A stretch of DNA of 64,000 bases from positions 1 through 64,000 of the forward strand of contig SUUG01000020.1 of the NCBI GenBank assembly GCA_015062655.1, given 5' to 3'. A program made the position numbers and the translations under genes. Under the pieces are notes generated by a model. That model did no database searches. It saw only the letters and a list, made by a program, of their open reading frames with translations, and was not told where the DNA came from. This document shows, piece after piece, positions 1 through 9,544 of the stretch (position 1 is the first letter of the stretch; every line of letters begins with the position of its first letter). The DNA is from Coriobacteriaceae bacterium. Lineage in GTDB: Bacteria; Actinomycetota; Coriobacteriia; Coriobacteriales; Coriobacteriaceae.

Positions 1-1137
1 GACTACGACGAGTTCTACACCTCTACCTTCCACGATTGGGAGAAGCCCGCGCGTACCATCAGCTTCCACGCAGAAGGCGCCCTCTCCTACGACGCGCTGC
101 TCTTCATTCCGTCCAGGGCTCCCTTTGACCTGTACAGCAAGGATTACGAGAAGGGCCTCGCGCTGTACTCTTCCAACGTCATGATTCAGGAGAAGTGCGC
201 CGAGCTCGTGCCAGACTACTTCAACTTCGTCCGCGGTATCGTCGACTCGGCCGACATCACGCTGAACATCAGCCGCGAGACCCTGCAGCACGACCGCCAG
301 CTCCGCGCAATCGCAAGTCGCGTGGAGAAGAAGATCGCCGCCGACCTCGCCGATATGCGCGACAACGACCGCGCGTCCTTTGAGACCTTCTTCGAGAACT
401 TCGGCCGCGGCCTCAAGTACGGCATCTACGCGAGCTACGGCATGAAGAAGGACGACCTCGCCGACCTGCTGCTCTTCTACTCCGCCAAGCAGGAGAAGCT
501 CGTCACCCTGAAGGAGTATCGCGAGGCCGCTCCCGAGGATCAGAAGGCCATCTACTACGCGGCCGGTGAGAGCACCGAGCGCCTCGCGCACATGCCGATG
601 GTCACAAGCGTCCTCGCGCGCGGCTACGACGTGCTCCTGTGCACCCAGGACGTGGACGACTTCTGCTTCCAGGCCATGCAGTCCTACGACGAGCAGCAGC
701 TCAAGAACGTGGCGGGCGGCAACCTCGACCTCGAGACCGAGGATGACAAGAAGGCCGCCGAGGAGGCCGCGAACGAGAACGAGGCCCTGCTCGGCGCCAT
801 GAAGGACGCGCTCGGCGACAAGGTCGTGAGGGTGTCCGTCTCCCCGGTGCTCACGGACGCGCCCTCGGCGCTCTCCTCCGAGGGCCCGATCAGCCTCGAG
901 ATGGAGAAGGTCATGGCCGGGCAGGCCGGGGCCGAGGACGTCAAGAGCCAGCGCGTGCTCGAGCTCAACGCCAAGCACCCGGTCTTCGAGACGCTGCGCG
1001 CGGCAGAGGAGGCGGGCGATACCGAGAAGATCGCCTCATACACCGACCTGCTCTACAACCAGGCCCTCCTCGTGGCGGGGCTCCCTGTCGAGGACCCGGT
1101 CGCGTTCGCCCAGGCGGTCTGCGAGCTCATGAAATAA
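1..1137 (+). CDS. htpG: Molecular chaperone HtpG (Hsp90), 5'-truncated by window edge
   Basis: Frame 1 is open from base 1 (DYDEFYTSTFHDWEKPARTISFHAEGALSYDALLFIPSRAPFDLY... SSNVMIQEKCAELVPDYFNFVRGIVDSADITLNISRETLQ), typical Hsp90 middle and C-terminal domains. Confidence 0.97.
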   Translation, partial: DYDEFYTSTFHDWEKPARTISFHAEGALSYDALLFIPSRAPFDLYSKDYEKGLALYSSNVMIQEKCAELVPDYFNFVRGIVDSADITLNISRETLQHDRQLRAIASRVEKKIAADLADMRDNDRASFETFFENFGRGLKYGIYASYGMKKDDLADLLLFYSAKQEKLVTLKEYREAAPEDQKAIYYAAGESTERLAHMPMVTSVLARGYDVLLCTQDVDDFCFQAMQSYDEQQLKNVAGGNLDLETEDDKKAAEEAANENEALLGAMKDALGDKVVRVSVSPVLTDAPSALSSEGPISLEMEKVMAGQAGAEDVKSQRVLELNAKHPVFETLRAAEEAGDTEKIASYTDLLYNQALLVAGLPVEDPVAFAQAVCELMK

Positions 1138-1170
1138 CCCGCTTTCCAGGGTGCGCCGGGTTCTAGGCCC

Positions 1171-1220
1171 CCGGTCCGCGCGGCGTCAGGCGCCTCGCGG
1201 ACCGGGAGGCCTCTTGTCTC
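1171..1220 (+). terminator. Rho-independent-type hairpin after htpG
   Basis: CCGGTCCGCG (1171-1180) pairs with CGCGGACCGG (1196-1205), followed by a short T-rich tract. Confidence 0.5.
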
Positions 1221-1323
1221 TGTGCACGATCTCTCCCGCACATCTATATTAAATCCCATACAACCCATTGATTTAATGGGATGAATGTGATTAACTCAAT
1301 CCTCAACGGCACGGGAGCGCCGT

Positions 1324-3513
1324 GTGACGACCGAGCAGGGGGGCTTTATGGTCGAAGGACATCAGCACGAGGACGTAGAGGCAGGGGAGCGACCGGATGG
1401 CACGGGCGGCGAGCGCGGCGAGCGCGGCGAGCGCGGCGAGCGCGGCGAGCGCGGCGAGCGCGGCGAGCGCGGGCTCGCGCACATTCATGCGCATCGCAAC
1501 CTGATCGGATTCGATGAGAACGGCGTCTCGACCGTCACGCTCGCGGCCGACCACGGGGCCGATGACCCCGAGGCCTTCATCCGCGATTACAACGCCGCGA
1601 TCAAGGCATACCGCAAGACCTTCCCCTCAAAGGACGAGGTGGTGGAGCAGACGCCCGACCCGGCGGTCAGCGAGATGATCCGCCATATGGACGAGCAAGG
1701 GCTCGAGACCACCTTCCATCGCTTCGACCTGCAGCAGCCCCAGTGCGGCTTCGGTCTCGCGGGGACGTGCTGCAAGATCTGCAACATGGGCCCCTGCCGG
1801 ATCACGCCCAAGTCCCCGCGCGGTGTGTGCGGCGCCGATGCCGACCTCATCGTGGCCCGGAACCTCCTGCGTGCCGCGGCCGCCGGCGTATCCCAGCATG
1901 GCATGCACGCCCGCGAGGTGATCCTCTCGCTCAAATGGGCCGCCGAGGGCACGCTCGACCTCCCGATCCTCGGCGCGCAGAAGGTCATCGACACGGCCCG
2001 CGCCTTCGGGATCGAGACCGAGGGCCGCGCGCTGGAGGAGGTGGCGGTCGATCTGGCGGACACGCTCCTCGACGACCTCTCGAAGTCCGATCCGCATCGG
2101 CCCTACCAGACGATCGACGCGCTGGCCCCCGCCGAGCGCCGCGCGGTCTGGAAGGAGCTCGACATCCTCCCCATCAGCGCTTACCACGAGGTCTTCGATG
2201 CCATGCATCGCACGGGCTGCGCGGTAGACGGCGACTGGCGCAGCGTCATGCAGGAGTTCCTGCGCTGCGGGCTCGCGTTCACGTTCTCGGGCGTCGTGGG
2301 CGCGAACATCGCCACCGACGCGCTCTTCGGCGTGGGCGACCGCGTGACCTCCAAGGTGAACCTCGGGGCGCTGAAAGACGGCTACGTGAACATCGCCGTC
2401 CACGGGCACCTGCCGACACTCGTCTCCGAGGTCGTGCGCGTGGGCCGCGACGAGGCCTTCCTCGCCCGCGCCCGCGAGGCCGGGGCCCGGGGCATCCGCT
2501 TCTACGGCATCTGCTGCTCGGGCCTGGCTGCTATGTACCGCTACGGCGGGGTCATCCCGCTCTCCAACGCGGTCTCGGCCGAGCTCGTCCTCGGCACGGG
2601 CGCGCTCGACCTCTGGATCGCCGACGTGCAGGATGTGTTCCCGGCGATCATGGACGTCGCACGCTGCTATCGGACGACGGTGGTGACCACGAGCGACAAC
2701 GCGCGCCTCCCGGGGGCGGAGCGCATGGAGTACGATCACCACCACGCGAACATCGGCGAGACGCGGGCCCTCGCCGAGCGGATCGTCAACCGAGCGATCG
2801 AGAGTTTCGCCGCCCGCCGCGACGTGCCGCGCCATATCCCGGCGTATGAGGTGGAGGCCGAGGTCGGGTTCTCCGTCGAGTACGTGCACCGCCGCTTCGG
2901 CGGCATGGCGCCGCTCGCCGAGGCCGTCCGCGACGGGCGGATCCTCGGCATCGTGAACCTCGTGGGGTGCAACAACCCGAAGGTGCCCTTCGAGCGCTGC
3001 ATCGTGGACGTGGTCGACGCGCTCCTTGCCGAGAACGTGCTCGTGATCACCAACGGCTGCGCGTCCTTCCCGCTCATGAAGCTCGGGTACTGCCAGGCCG
3101 CAGCCGCCGAGCGGTGCGGGGCGGGCCTCGCCTCCTTCCTTGAGGGCGACCTGCCGCCGGTCTGGCATGTGGGCGAGTGCATCGACAACACGCGCTCCTC
3201 GAACATCCTCGCCGGCGTGGCCGCCGCGCTCGGCGAGCGCGTGGCCGACATGCCCTACGCCTTCTCCTCGCCGGAGTGGTCCAACGAGAAGTCCGTGGAC
3301 GCCGCACTCGGATTCCGTCTCATGGGCATCAGCTCCTATCATTGCGTGGAGCCGCAGATCTTCGGCTCGAAGAACGTGATTGAGTTCCTGAAGCAGGGCA
3401 CGCTCGAGACGCTCGGCAGCCGCATGGTGGTCGATGTGGATCCGCAGGCGCTGGCGGCGAAGATCGTGGCCGACATGCGCGCCGCCCGCCGCGCGCTTCG
3501 CTGGGACGCCTGA
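1324..3513 (+). CDS. cooS: Anaerobic Ni-dependent carbon monoxide dehydrogenase catalytic subunit homologue (CooS/CdhA-like), divergent C-cluster; alternative ATG start at 1348 after a GGGGGG purine run
   Basis: QCGFGLAGTCCKICNMGPCRI...GVCG (D- and B-cluster Cys set), VHGHLPTL, GICCSG, NLVGCNNPK, ITNGCASF, HVGECIDNTR motifs. Confidence 0.9.
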   Translation: MTTEQGGFMVEGHQHEDVEAGERPDGTGGERGERGERGERGERGERGERGLAHIHAHRNLIGFDENGVSTVTLAADHGADDPEAFIRDYNAAIKAYRKTFPSKDEVVEQTPDPAVSEMIRHMDEQGLETTFHRFDLQQPQCGFGLAGTCCKICNMGPCRITPKSPRGVCGADADLIVARNLLRAAAAGVSQHGMHAREVILSLKWAAEGTLDLPILGAQKVIDTARAFGIETEGRALEEVAVDLADTLLDDLSKSDPHRPYQTIDALAPAERRAVWKELDILPISAYHEVFDAMHRTGCAVDGDWRSVMQEFLRCGLAFTFSGVVGANIATDALFGVGDRVTSKVNLGALKDGYVNIAVHGHLPTLVSEVVRVGRDEAFLARAREAGARGIRFYGICCSGLAAMYRYGGVIPLSNAVSAELVLGTGALDLWIADVQDVFPAIMDVARCYRTTVVTTSDNARLPGAERMEYDHHHANIGETRALAERIVNRAIESFAARRDVPRHIPAYEVEAEVGFSVEYVHRRFGGMAPLAEAVRDGRILGIVNLVGCNNPKVPFERCIVDVVDALLAENVLVITNGCASFPLMKLGYCQAAAAERCGAGLASFLEGDLPPVWHVGECIDNTRSSNILAGVAAALGERVADMPYAFSSPEWSNEKSVDAALGFRLMGISSYHCVEPQIFGSKNVIEFLKQGTLETLGSRMVVDVDPQALAAKIVADMRAARRALRWDA
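1408..1470 (+). repeat. Seven perfect tandem copies of GGCGAGCGC (9 bp) encoding (GER)7 near the CODH N-terminus
   Basis: Direct reading of the sequence; period 9 bp, in frame. Confidence 0.98.
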
Positions 3514-3789
3514 GGGCGGGTGCTGAGGGGGTGCTTGCGCCGCCGACCCGTCGGGTGGCGCACCCGGCGGGTCGGAATAGCCGCACACGTTTGCGCCTAG
3601 TGCATAGCTATGCGCATCAATGCTTTATTCCGTGCTCATATTTTCGCTGGTAAGCTGCAGTATATTTGAAGATAACTTACACTTGTCTATTTACTTCGCG
3701 GCCTTGCTATAGAGTGTGGTCACCGCAGGGGGATGCGGGCCGCACCGCTCATCTCCCTGCATGCAGTGACATGAAGGGAAAGCAGGTCG

Positions 3790-6483
3790 GTGGCCGTGGG
3801 CAATGCGATTCGAATCTTCCGGCGCGATGTGCGCCGCCTGGCCGGGAACCCGGTGGCGCTCATCATCACGATCGGCGTCTGCGTGATACCCTCGCTCTAC
3901 GCCTGGTACAACATCCGTGCGAACTGGGATCCGTACGCGAACACGGCGGGCATCAAGATCGCCGTGGCGAACGAGGACGCGGGCGCCGCCAACGAGTACG
4001 TGGGGGAGCTGAACGCCGGCGCTGAGGTTGTCGAGGGGCTCCGCGAGAATGACCAGCTCGGATGGGTCTTCGTCGATGCGGATGAGGCGCGCGCGGGCGT
4101 TGAGCGCGGAGACTACTACGCCGCCGTCATCATCCCCGAGGACTTCAGCGAGAACCTCACGAGCATGCTCGCGGGCACCTTCGACCAACCGAAGCTCGTC
4201 TACTACGTGAACGAGAAGAAGAACGCCATCGCGCCCAAGGTCACCGACACCGGTGTGGGGACCATCCAGGCGCAGGTGAACGCCACGTTCGTCTCGACGG
4301 TGAGCGAGACGGTCGTCTCCCGTCTGCAGGAGACCGGCGCCGATGTGGAGCGCGAGGGCAGCGTCGCGGAGTCGGGCCTGACGGCCGGCGTCGACCGGGC
4401 GCGCGGCACCCTCTCCGAGGTGCGAGGCTCCCTTTCTGGCATGCGGGGAACGATCTCGGACACCAAGACCGCGATCGCGTCGTCCGACGAGACCCTGCGA
4501 CAGCTCGCAGGGCAGCTGCCCGCTCTCTCCCAGGCGCTCACCGAGGGGGACGCCCTGCTGTCGAGCACGCGCCAGAGCGTGCGGACCTTCTCCGGATCGC
4601 TCGGCGACGCCCTCTCCGCCGGAGGCGTGGCGCTCGGGAAGGCCTCCGGCGAGGCGAACGCCGCCATCGCCAAGGTGAGCGGCGTCGTCGCCGGGGCTGG
4701 CAGCACCGTGGACGCCCATCTCGCACGCACCCAGGGGATGATCGACGACCTTAACGACCTGATCTCCCGGATCCAGGGCACGGCCATCTCGAGCCTCCCC
4801 GCGGTCCAGAACCTCGTCGCCGACCTCACGCGCACCCGCGACCGGATGCAGGGCATCCAGGATGCCACGCAGACGCAAAGCGACGACATCGCCGCTGTGA
4901 ACGAGGCCATCGCCGCCGCCTCGAACTCGCTCGACCAGGCGGTCGGCGCGGGCCTCGACGAGATGGGCGCGACGCGCGACGCGATCGAGGGTGGCGCCCT
5001 GCCCAAACTCGCCAGCGGCCTGGACTCCTTCTCGGACGCCTCGAGCGACCTCGCGGGCGCCGTGGCCTCGCTCTCCCCGGTGATCGAGCAAGCGCGCGGC
5101 ACGCTCGCTCAGCTCTCGGACACCCTCGACCAGGCCGCCGCCGCGCTGTCCCAGACGGACCAGAGCCTCGGCAACGTGGACGCCGCCCTCGAGCGCACGG
5201 CCACCGACCTCGCGGCGCTGCGCTCCTCGGAGGCGCGCGCCGACCTCGAGCGGCTCCTGGCCGCCAACGGGGGAGACATCGCCACGTTCATGGCCGCGCC
5301 GGTCGAGCTCGTCACCGAGACCGTGTACCCGGTGGCCACCTACGGCTCCGGCGTGGCGCCGTTCTACACCAACCTCGCGCTGTGGGTGGGCGGCTTCGTG
5401 CTCATCGCGATCATCAAGCTCGAGGTGGACCGCGAGGGTATCCCGTCCTTCACGGCGACGCAGGGCTACTTCGGCCGGTGGATGCTGCTCGTCGCGCTCG
5501 GTGCGCTGCAGGCCGTGATCGTCTGCGTGGGCGACCTCGTCCTCGGCGTGCAATGCGAGGAGCCCGTGCTCTTCGTGCTCGCCGGCATCTGGATCAGCTT
5601 CGTCTACGTGAACATCATCTACGCGCTCTCGATCGCCTTCAAGCACATCGGCAAGGCGCTCGGCGTGATCCTCGTGATCGTGCAGATCCCGGGCTCCTCG
5701 GGCATGTACCCGATCGAGATGATGCCGGGCTTCTTCCGCGCGATCCACCCGCTGCTGCCGTTCACCTACGGCATCAACGCCCTGCGCGAGACCATCGGCG
5801 GGCTCTACGGCATGGCGTACCTGGCGAACCTCGGCGCCCTCGCGGTGTTTTTGGCCGTGGCGCTCTTCGTGGGCGTCGGGCTCAGGCCTTTCCTGCTCAA
5901 CCTGAACGTGCTCTTCGATCGCGAGCTCACGGAGACGGGCGTGATGATCGGCGAGCAGAACACACCGGGACGCGAGCGGTTCTCTGTGCGGCTGGCGCTG
6001 CGCGCCCTGCTCGACGCCGGCGACTTCCGCGAGGGGCTCGTGCAGCGCGCCATGCGCTTCGAGAACCGGTACCCGCGGCTCGTGAAGATCGGGTTCTGCC
6101 TGGTCTTCGGCCTGCCGGTGGTGCTCTTCGTGCTCACGGCCGCCCTCGACCTCTCCGTCGACGGCAAGATCGGGATGCTCGTGGCCTGGATCGTGGCGAT
6201 CATCGCCGCGGATGTCTACCTCATCGTGGTTGAGTACCTCCGCCAGAGCCTGGACGCCCAGATGCGCCTCGCCGCGCTCACCGATGAGGAGCTGCGCGCT
6301 GAGATCCGCCGTCAGACGCTGGACGCCCCGGTGGCGCACCTGTTCGGCGTGACCTCCGGGTCCGCGTTCGGCGGTGCGGCAGATGACGCCGAGGAGCTAA
6401 AGCAGCCGCAGGTCGGGGCGCCGGCGGGAGACGGGGAGTCGGCGGGAGACGGGGAGCCGCGGAAGGGAGGTGAGCGGGCATGA
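3790..6483 (+). CDS. YhgE/Pip-family membrane protein (ABC-2-like C-terminal membrane domain, long extracytoplasmic coiled region)
   Basis: N-terminal IFRRDVRRLAGNPVALIITIGVCVIPSLYAWYNIRANWDPY; C-terminal multi-TM region with GSSGMYPIEMMPGFFRAIHPLLPFTYGINALRE. Confidence 0.88.
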   Translation: MAVGNAIRIFRRDVRRLAGNPVALIITIGVCVIPSLYAWYNIRANWDPYANTAGIKIAVANEDAGAANEYVGELNAGAEVVEGLRENDQLGWVFVDADEARAGVERGDYYAAVIIPEDFSENLTSMLAGTFDQPKLVYYVNEKKNAIAPKVTDTGVGTIQAQVNATFVSTVSETVVSRLQETGADVEREGSVAESGLTAGVDRARGTLSEVRGSLSGMRGTISDTKTAIASSDETLRQLAGQLPALSQALTEGDALLSSTRQSVRTFSGSLGDALSAGGVALGKASGEANAAIAKVSGVVAGAGSTVDAHLARTQGMIDDLNDLISRIQGTAISSLPAVQNLVADLTRTRDRMQGIQDATQTQSDDIAAVNEAIAAASNSLDQAVGAGLDEMGATRDAIEGGALPKLASGLDSFSDASSDLAGAVASLSPVIEQARGTLAQLSDTLDQAAAALSQTDQSLGNVDAALERTATDLAALRSSEARADLERLLAANGGDIATFMAAPVELVTETVYPVATYGSGVAPFYTNLALWVGGFVLIAIIKLEVDREGIPSFTATQGYFGRWMLLVALGALQAVIVCVGDLVLGVQCEEPVLFVLAGIWISFVYVNIIYALSIAFKHIGKALGVILVIVQIPGSSGMYPIEMMPGFFRAIHPLLPFTYGINALRETIGGLYGMAYLANLGALAVFLAVALFVGVGLRPFLLNLNVLFDRELTETGVMIGEQNTPGRERFSVRLALRALLDAGDFREGLVQRAMRFENRYPRLVKIGFCLVFGLPVVLFVLTAALDLSVDGKIGMLVAWIVAIIAADVYLIVVEYLRQSLDAQMRLAALTDEELRAEIRRQTLDAPVAHLFGVTSGSAFGGAADDAEELKQPQVGAPAGDGESAGDGEPRKGGERA

Positions 6484-8639
6484 GCAACATCGTCCGCATC
6501 TTCAAGCACGATCTCTCGCGGGTGCGCCGGAGCGTGATCGGGCTCATCGTCGCCGTGGGGCTCGTCATCATCCCATGCCTCTACGCCTGGTTCAATATCG
6601 CCGGCAGCTGGGATCCGTATGGAAACACCGGCGGCATCAAGGTCGCCGTCGCCAACGAAGACGAGGGGTACGAGAGCGACCTCATTCCGGTCAAGGTCAA
6701 CATGGGCGACTCGGTGATCAGCTCGCTGCGTGCGAACACCCAGATGGACTGGGTCTTCGTCGGTAAGGACGACGCCATCGAGGGCGTGCGCTCCGGTGCG
6801 TACTACGCCGCCGTGGTGATCCCGGAGGACTTCAGCGCGAGCATGATGACGCTGTTTTCTCCCGAGGTCCGTCGCGCCCAGCTCACCTACTACGAGAACC
6901 AGAAGGCGAACGCCATCGCCCCGCGGGTGACGGACAAGGGCGCCAACGCCATCGCCAGCCAGGTCGACGAGGCCTTCACCGAGACCATCGGGGACGTGGG
7001 GCTGGCCGCCACCTCCGGTCTCATCGACTTCATGGATTCCGACCAGGTGGGGAACTACGTGACGCATCTGAGCCGGACGCTTGACACCGGTATCTCGAGC
7101 CTGCGCGACGTGTCGGCGGTGACCGATTCCTATGCGAGCCTGCTCGGCACCACGGCCGACCTCGTGTCCTCAACGGGCGATCTGCTCTCCCGCACGGGCA
7201 CCGTCTCAGGGGCCGGGCGGGGGATGCTGGCCGATGCCCGCGCGGGGCTCTCGGACACGAGCGAGGGCGTGAAGGACGCGGCGGCCTCGGTGAAGGGCGC
7301 GATCTCCGAGGGTACCGCGAGCTTCGACGACGTCTCCGCGCGGATCGAGGACGCCTTCGAGGCGGGCACGACGCACGCCGGCGACACGGCCGACCAGCTC
7401 AACGCGATCGCGGCCCGCGTGGACGCCGAGATCGCGAAGAACGAGGACATCCTCGCGACCATCCAGGAGCTCTTCCCCGATCTCAGCGTGCTCCAGACGA
7501 TCGAGATTCGCATCATCGCGCGCCAGCAGGCCCTCTCCGACGGCCTCAAGGAGGTTGCGGGAGACCTCTCCTCCGGCGCGGCCGACGCCGGCGAGGCCCT
7601 CGCCTCGGCGCGGACGCTGATCGCCGACGCAAAGGCGAGCGTGGCCGGCCTCGACGCGGACATGCAGGGCACGCTCTCCGATCAGGCCGACGCGCTCGCC
7701 GGCACCGTCTCGGGGATCGCCTCCTCCGTGGAGGGGATCTCGTCGAGCCTCGATGCGACGGTGGGGTCGCTTTCCGGGGCGGCGTCCTCCCTCGCGGCCG
7801 ATCTGAGGGGCGCCAACAAGGTCCTCGCCGACGCGAAGGGATCTCTCGGGGCCACGGCCGACGAGTTGCAGCGGGCCAAGGACAAGCTCGCTGCGGCGGT
7901 GCAGACGGGCGACCTCGACCAGGTCCGCTCCATCATCGGCTCCGATCCGGAAGGGCTCGCCCAGGCGCTCGCCGCCCCCGTGGGGCTCGAGACGCGCGCG
8001 GTCTACCACATCGAGAACTACGGCTCGGCGATGGCGCCGTTCTACACGGCGGTCTCGCTGTGGGTGGGCGGCATCGTGCTCGCCGCGATGATGCGCGCCG
8101 GCGTGGGCGACGAGCTGGTGCGCGAGCTCGGTGCGGTGCGCCTGCACGAGCTCTACCTGGGACGATTCTGCCTGTTCGGCCTGCTGTCGCTGTGCCAGAG
8201 CACGCTCATGCTGGCCGGCGAGCTTTTGTTCTTCGGGATCCAGTGCGAGTCCCCCTGGCTGTACCTGCTGGCCGGCTGGGTGGGCGGGCTCATGTTCTGC
8301 CTGTTCATCTACACGCTCACGGTGTCGTTCGGCGATATCGGCAAGGCGCTCGCTGTGGTGCTGCTGGTGATGCAGGTGGGCGGCTCGGGCGGCACCTTCC
8401 CCATCGAGATGACCTCCCCGTTCTTCCAGGCGATCTATCCGTTCCTGCCGGCGGCGCATCTGATCAACGCGCTGCACGCGGCCATGGCCGGCGGATGGGG
8501 CGCGGAGTTCTGGATCGAGCTCGGGACGCTCTCCCTGTACTTCGTGCCGATCCTGGCGCTCGGCTTGGTGTTCCGCCGTCCGGTGATTCGGGCGAACGAT
8601 TGGATCATCGAGAAGCTCGAGGAGACGAAGCTGATGTAG
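6480..8639 (+). CDS. YhgE/Pip-family membrane protein, second tandem paralogue
   Basis: ATGA overlap with upstream gene; same N-terminal signature (IFKHDLSRVRRSVIGLIVAVGLVIIPCLYAWFNIAGSWDPYGNTGGIKVAVANED). Confidence 0.88.
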   Translation: MSNIVRIFKHDLSRVRRSVIGLIVAVGLVIIPCLYAWFNIAGSWDPYGNTGGIKVAVANEDEGYESDLIPVKVNMGDSVISSLRANTQMDWVFVGKDDAIEGVRSGAYYAAVVIPEDFSASMMTLFSPEVRRAQLTYYENQKANAIAPRVTDKGANAIASQVDEAFTETIGDVGLAATSGLIDFMDSDQVGNYVTHLSRTLDTGISSLRDVSAVTDSYASLLGTTADLVSSTGDLLSRTGTVSGAGRGMLADARAGLSDTSEGVKDAAASVKGAISEGTASFDDVSARIEDAFEAGTTHAGDTADQLNAIAARVDAEIAKNEDILATIQELFPDLSVLQTIEIRIIARQQALSDGLKEVAGDLSSGAADAGEALASARTLIADAKASVAGLDADMQGTLSDQADALAGTVSGIASSVEGISSSLDATVGSLSGAASSLAADLRGANKVLADAKGSLGATADELQRAKDKLAAAVQTGDLDQVRSIIGSDPEGLAQALAAPVGLETRAVYHIENYGSAMAPFYTAVSLWVGGIVLAAMMRAGVGDELVRELGAVRLHELYLGRFCLFGLLSLCQSTLMLAGELLFFGIQCESPWLYLLAGWVGGLMFCLFIYTLTVSFGDIGKALAVVLLVMQVGGSGGTFPIEMTSPFFQAIYPFLPAAHLINALHAAMAGGWGAEFWIELGTLSLYFVPILALGLVFRRPVIRANDWIIEKLEETKLM

Positions 8640-8705
8640 TGCGGGACGCCCGGGGTTGCCCGGGCGGGCGCCGGGCGGCGCGGGGCCGGATTGCGGCCCG
8701 CGAAC

Positions 8706-8734
8706 GAAAAAGCCCGCCCCGGGATGGGACGGGC
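8706..8734 (-). terminator. Intrinsic terminator oriented to the minus strand
   Basis: On the minus strand: GCCCGTCCC-atccc-GGGGCGGGC then TTTTTCG. There is no T-tract on the plus strand. Confidence 0.55.
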
Positions 8735-9385
8735 GAGTCGCCGATGCACGCGTTCGACGCGGCTAGTTCGCAGGCGCTGCCGTGAGGAGCGCGAGCAGCC
8801 GGTCGAAGCTGTGCAAGAGGTTCGACCGCTGGTCTTGCGACCGGGCGGTCGCGGTGGGGGAGGCGAGGAGGCCAGATCTCCGAGTTGGGGGGAAGGAGAA
8901 ATGGCTCGCACGTTGGGAAGGCTGCACTGACGTGCATGTTGCATCTTTGGGAGAATACATGCGTCGGCCTCCTCGCTCGTCCACCGGGAAGGGCGCTTCG
9001 GAGGTGCTGCAAACTCCGTCGCGCTGATGTCATTATGTCTTGCGGCCCAGATCCTATCGCTGAAGAAAGACTTATGTGTCTTTGCAAAGACCATGAAAGA
9101 GCAGGATGATGGCGGTTTTTAACCATCGATGGTCATAGGCGCGCGCACTGCTCTTTCGTGTTTCAAAGGCAAACGGGTCGCCCCTCCACACCCTCCCCAC
9201 GGACCCGGCACAGACGCAACGCAAAGCGCGCACGGGTGCGGCGCCAAGGTTCGCCGCCCGCGCCGCCCTGCCGTCCTGCCGCCCGCTCCCTCCCACCCCG
9301 CCATGCCCCGCCGTCGCCGGCGTGTGGCGCGTGCGCATCGAACGTGCGAGAATGCCGGTTGAGCATTTTCGCCAAGGAGGTTTTC

Positions 9386-9538
9386 ATGAGCGAGCACAAC
9401 GATGCCCCGGTCCCCGCACCCGTCGACGCCGCGGCGGCCGGCGATGCCGCCGGGCTCATCGACTACGCCGCCGACGTCATGGCGCTCATGGACCGCCTGC
9501 GCGCCGACTGGGGCGTCGTCTACCCCGAGGAGCGCTAG
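9386..9538 (+). CDS. Small 50-aa acidic protein of unknown function, preceding the Nudix-Vsr gene
   Basis: ATG 7 nt after AAGGAGG: MSEHNDAPVPAPVDAAAAGDAAGLIDYAADVMALMDRLRADWGVVYPEER; 6 bp gap to the next gene. Confidence 0.6.
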   Translation: MSEHNDAPVPAPVDAAAAGDAAGLIDYAADVMALMDRLRADWGVVYPEER

Positions 9539-9544
9539 GGCCCC

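Noticed and set aside
1281-1517. Arg/Ala-rich ORF with RRARRARRARR repeats (plus minus-strand AALAALAAL counterpart)
   Set aside because: Out-of-frame reading of the 9-bp GER minisatellite in the CODH gene.
3691-6339. 882-aa minus-strand ORF (and similarly 1627-3588, 11256-13439, 14050-16653, 20792-22639, 44016-45947, 52316-54040 minus)
   Set aside because: Shadow ORFs antisense to well-recognised genes. His/Asp/Arg-rich compositions are typical of the opposite strand of high-GC3 coding sequence, with no recognisable domains.
3790-8639. 'Phage infection protein' (Pip) homology as evidence of prophage
   Set aside because: Pip/YhgE is a host membrane protein family. No integrase, terminase, portal or tail genes anywhere in the window.
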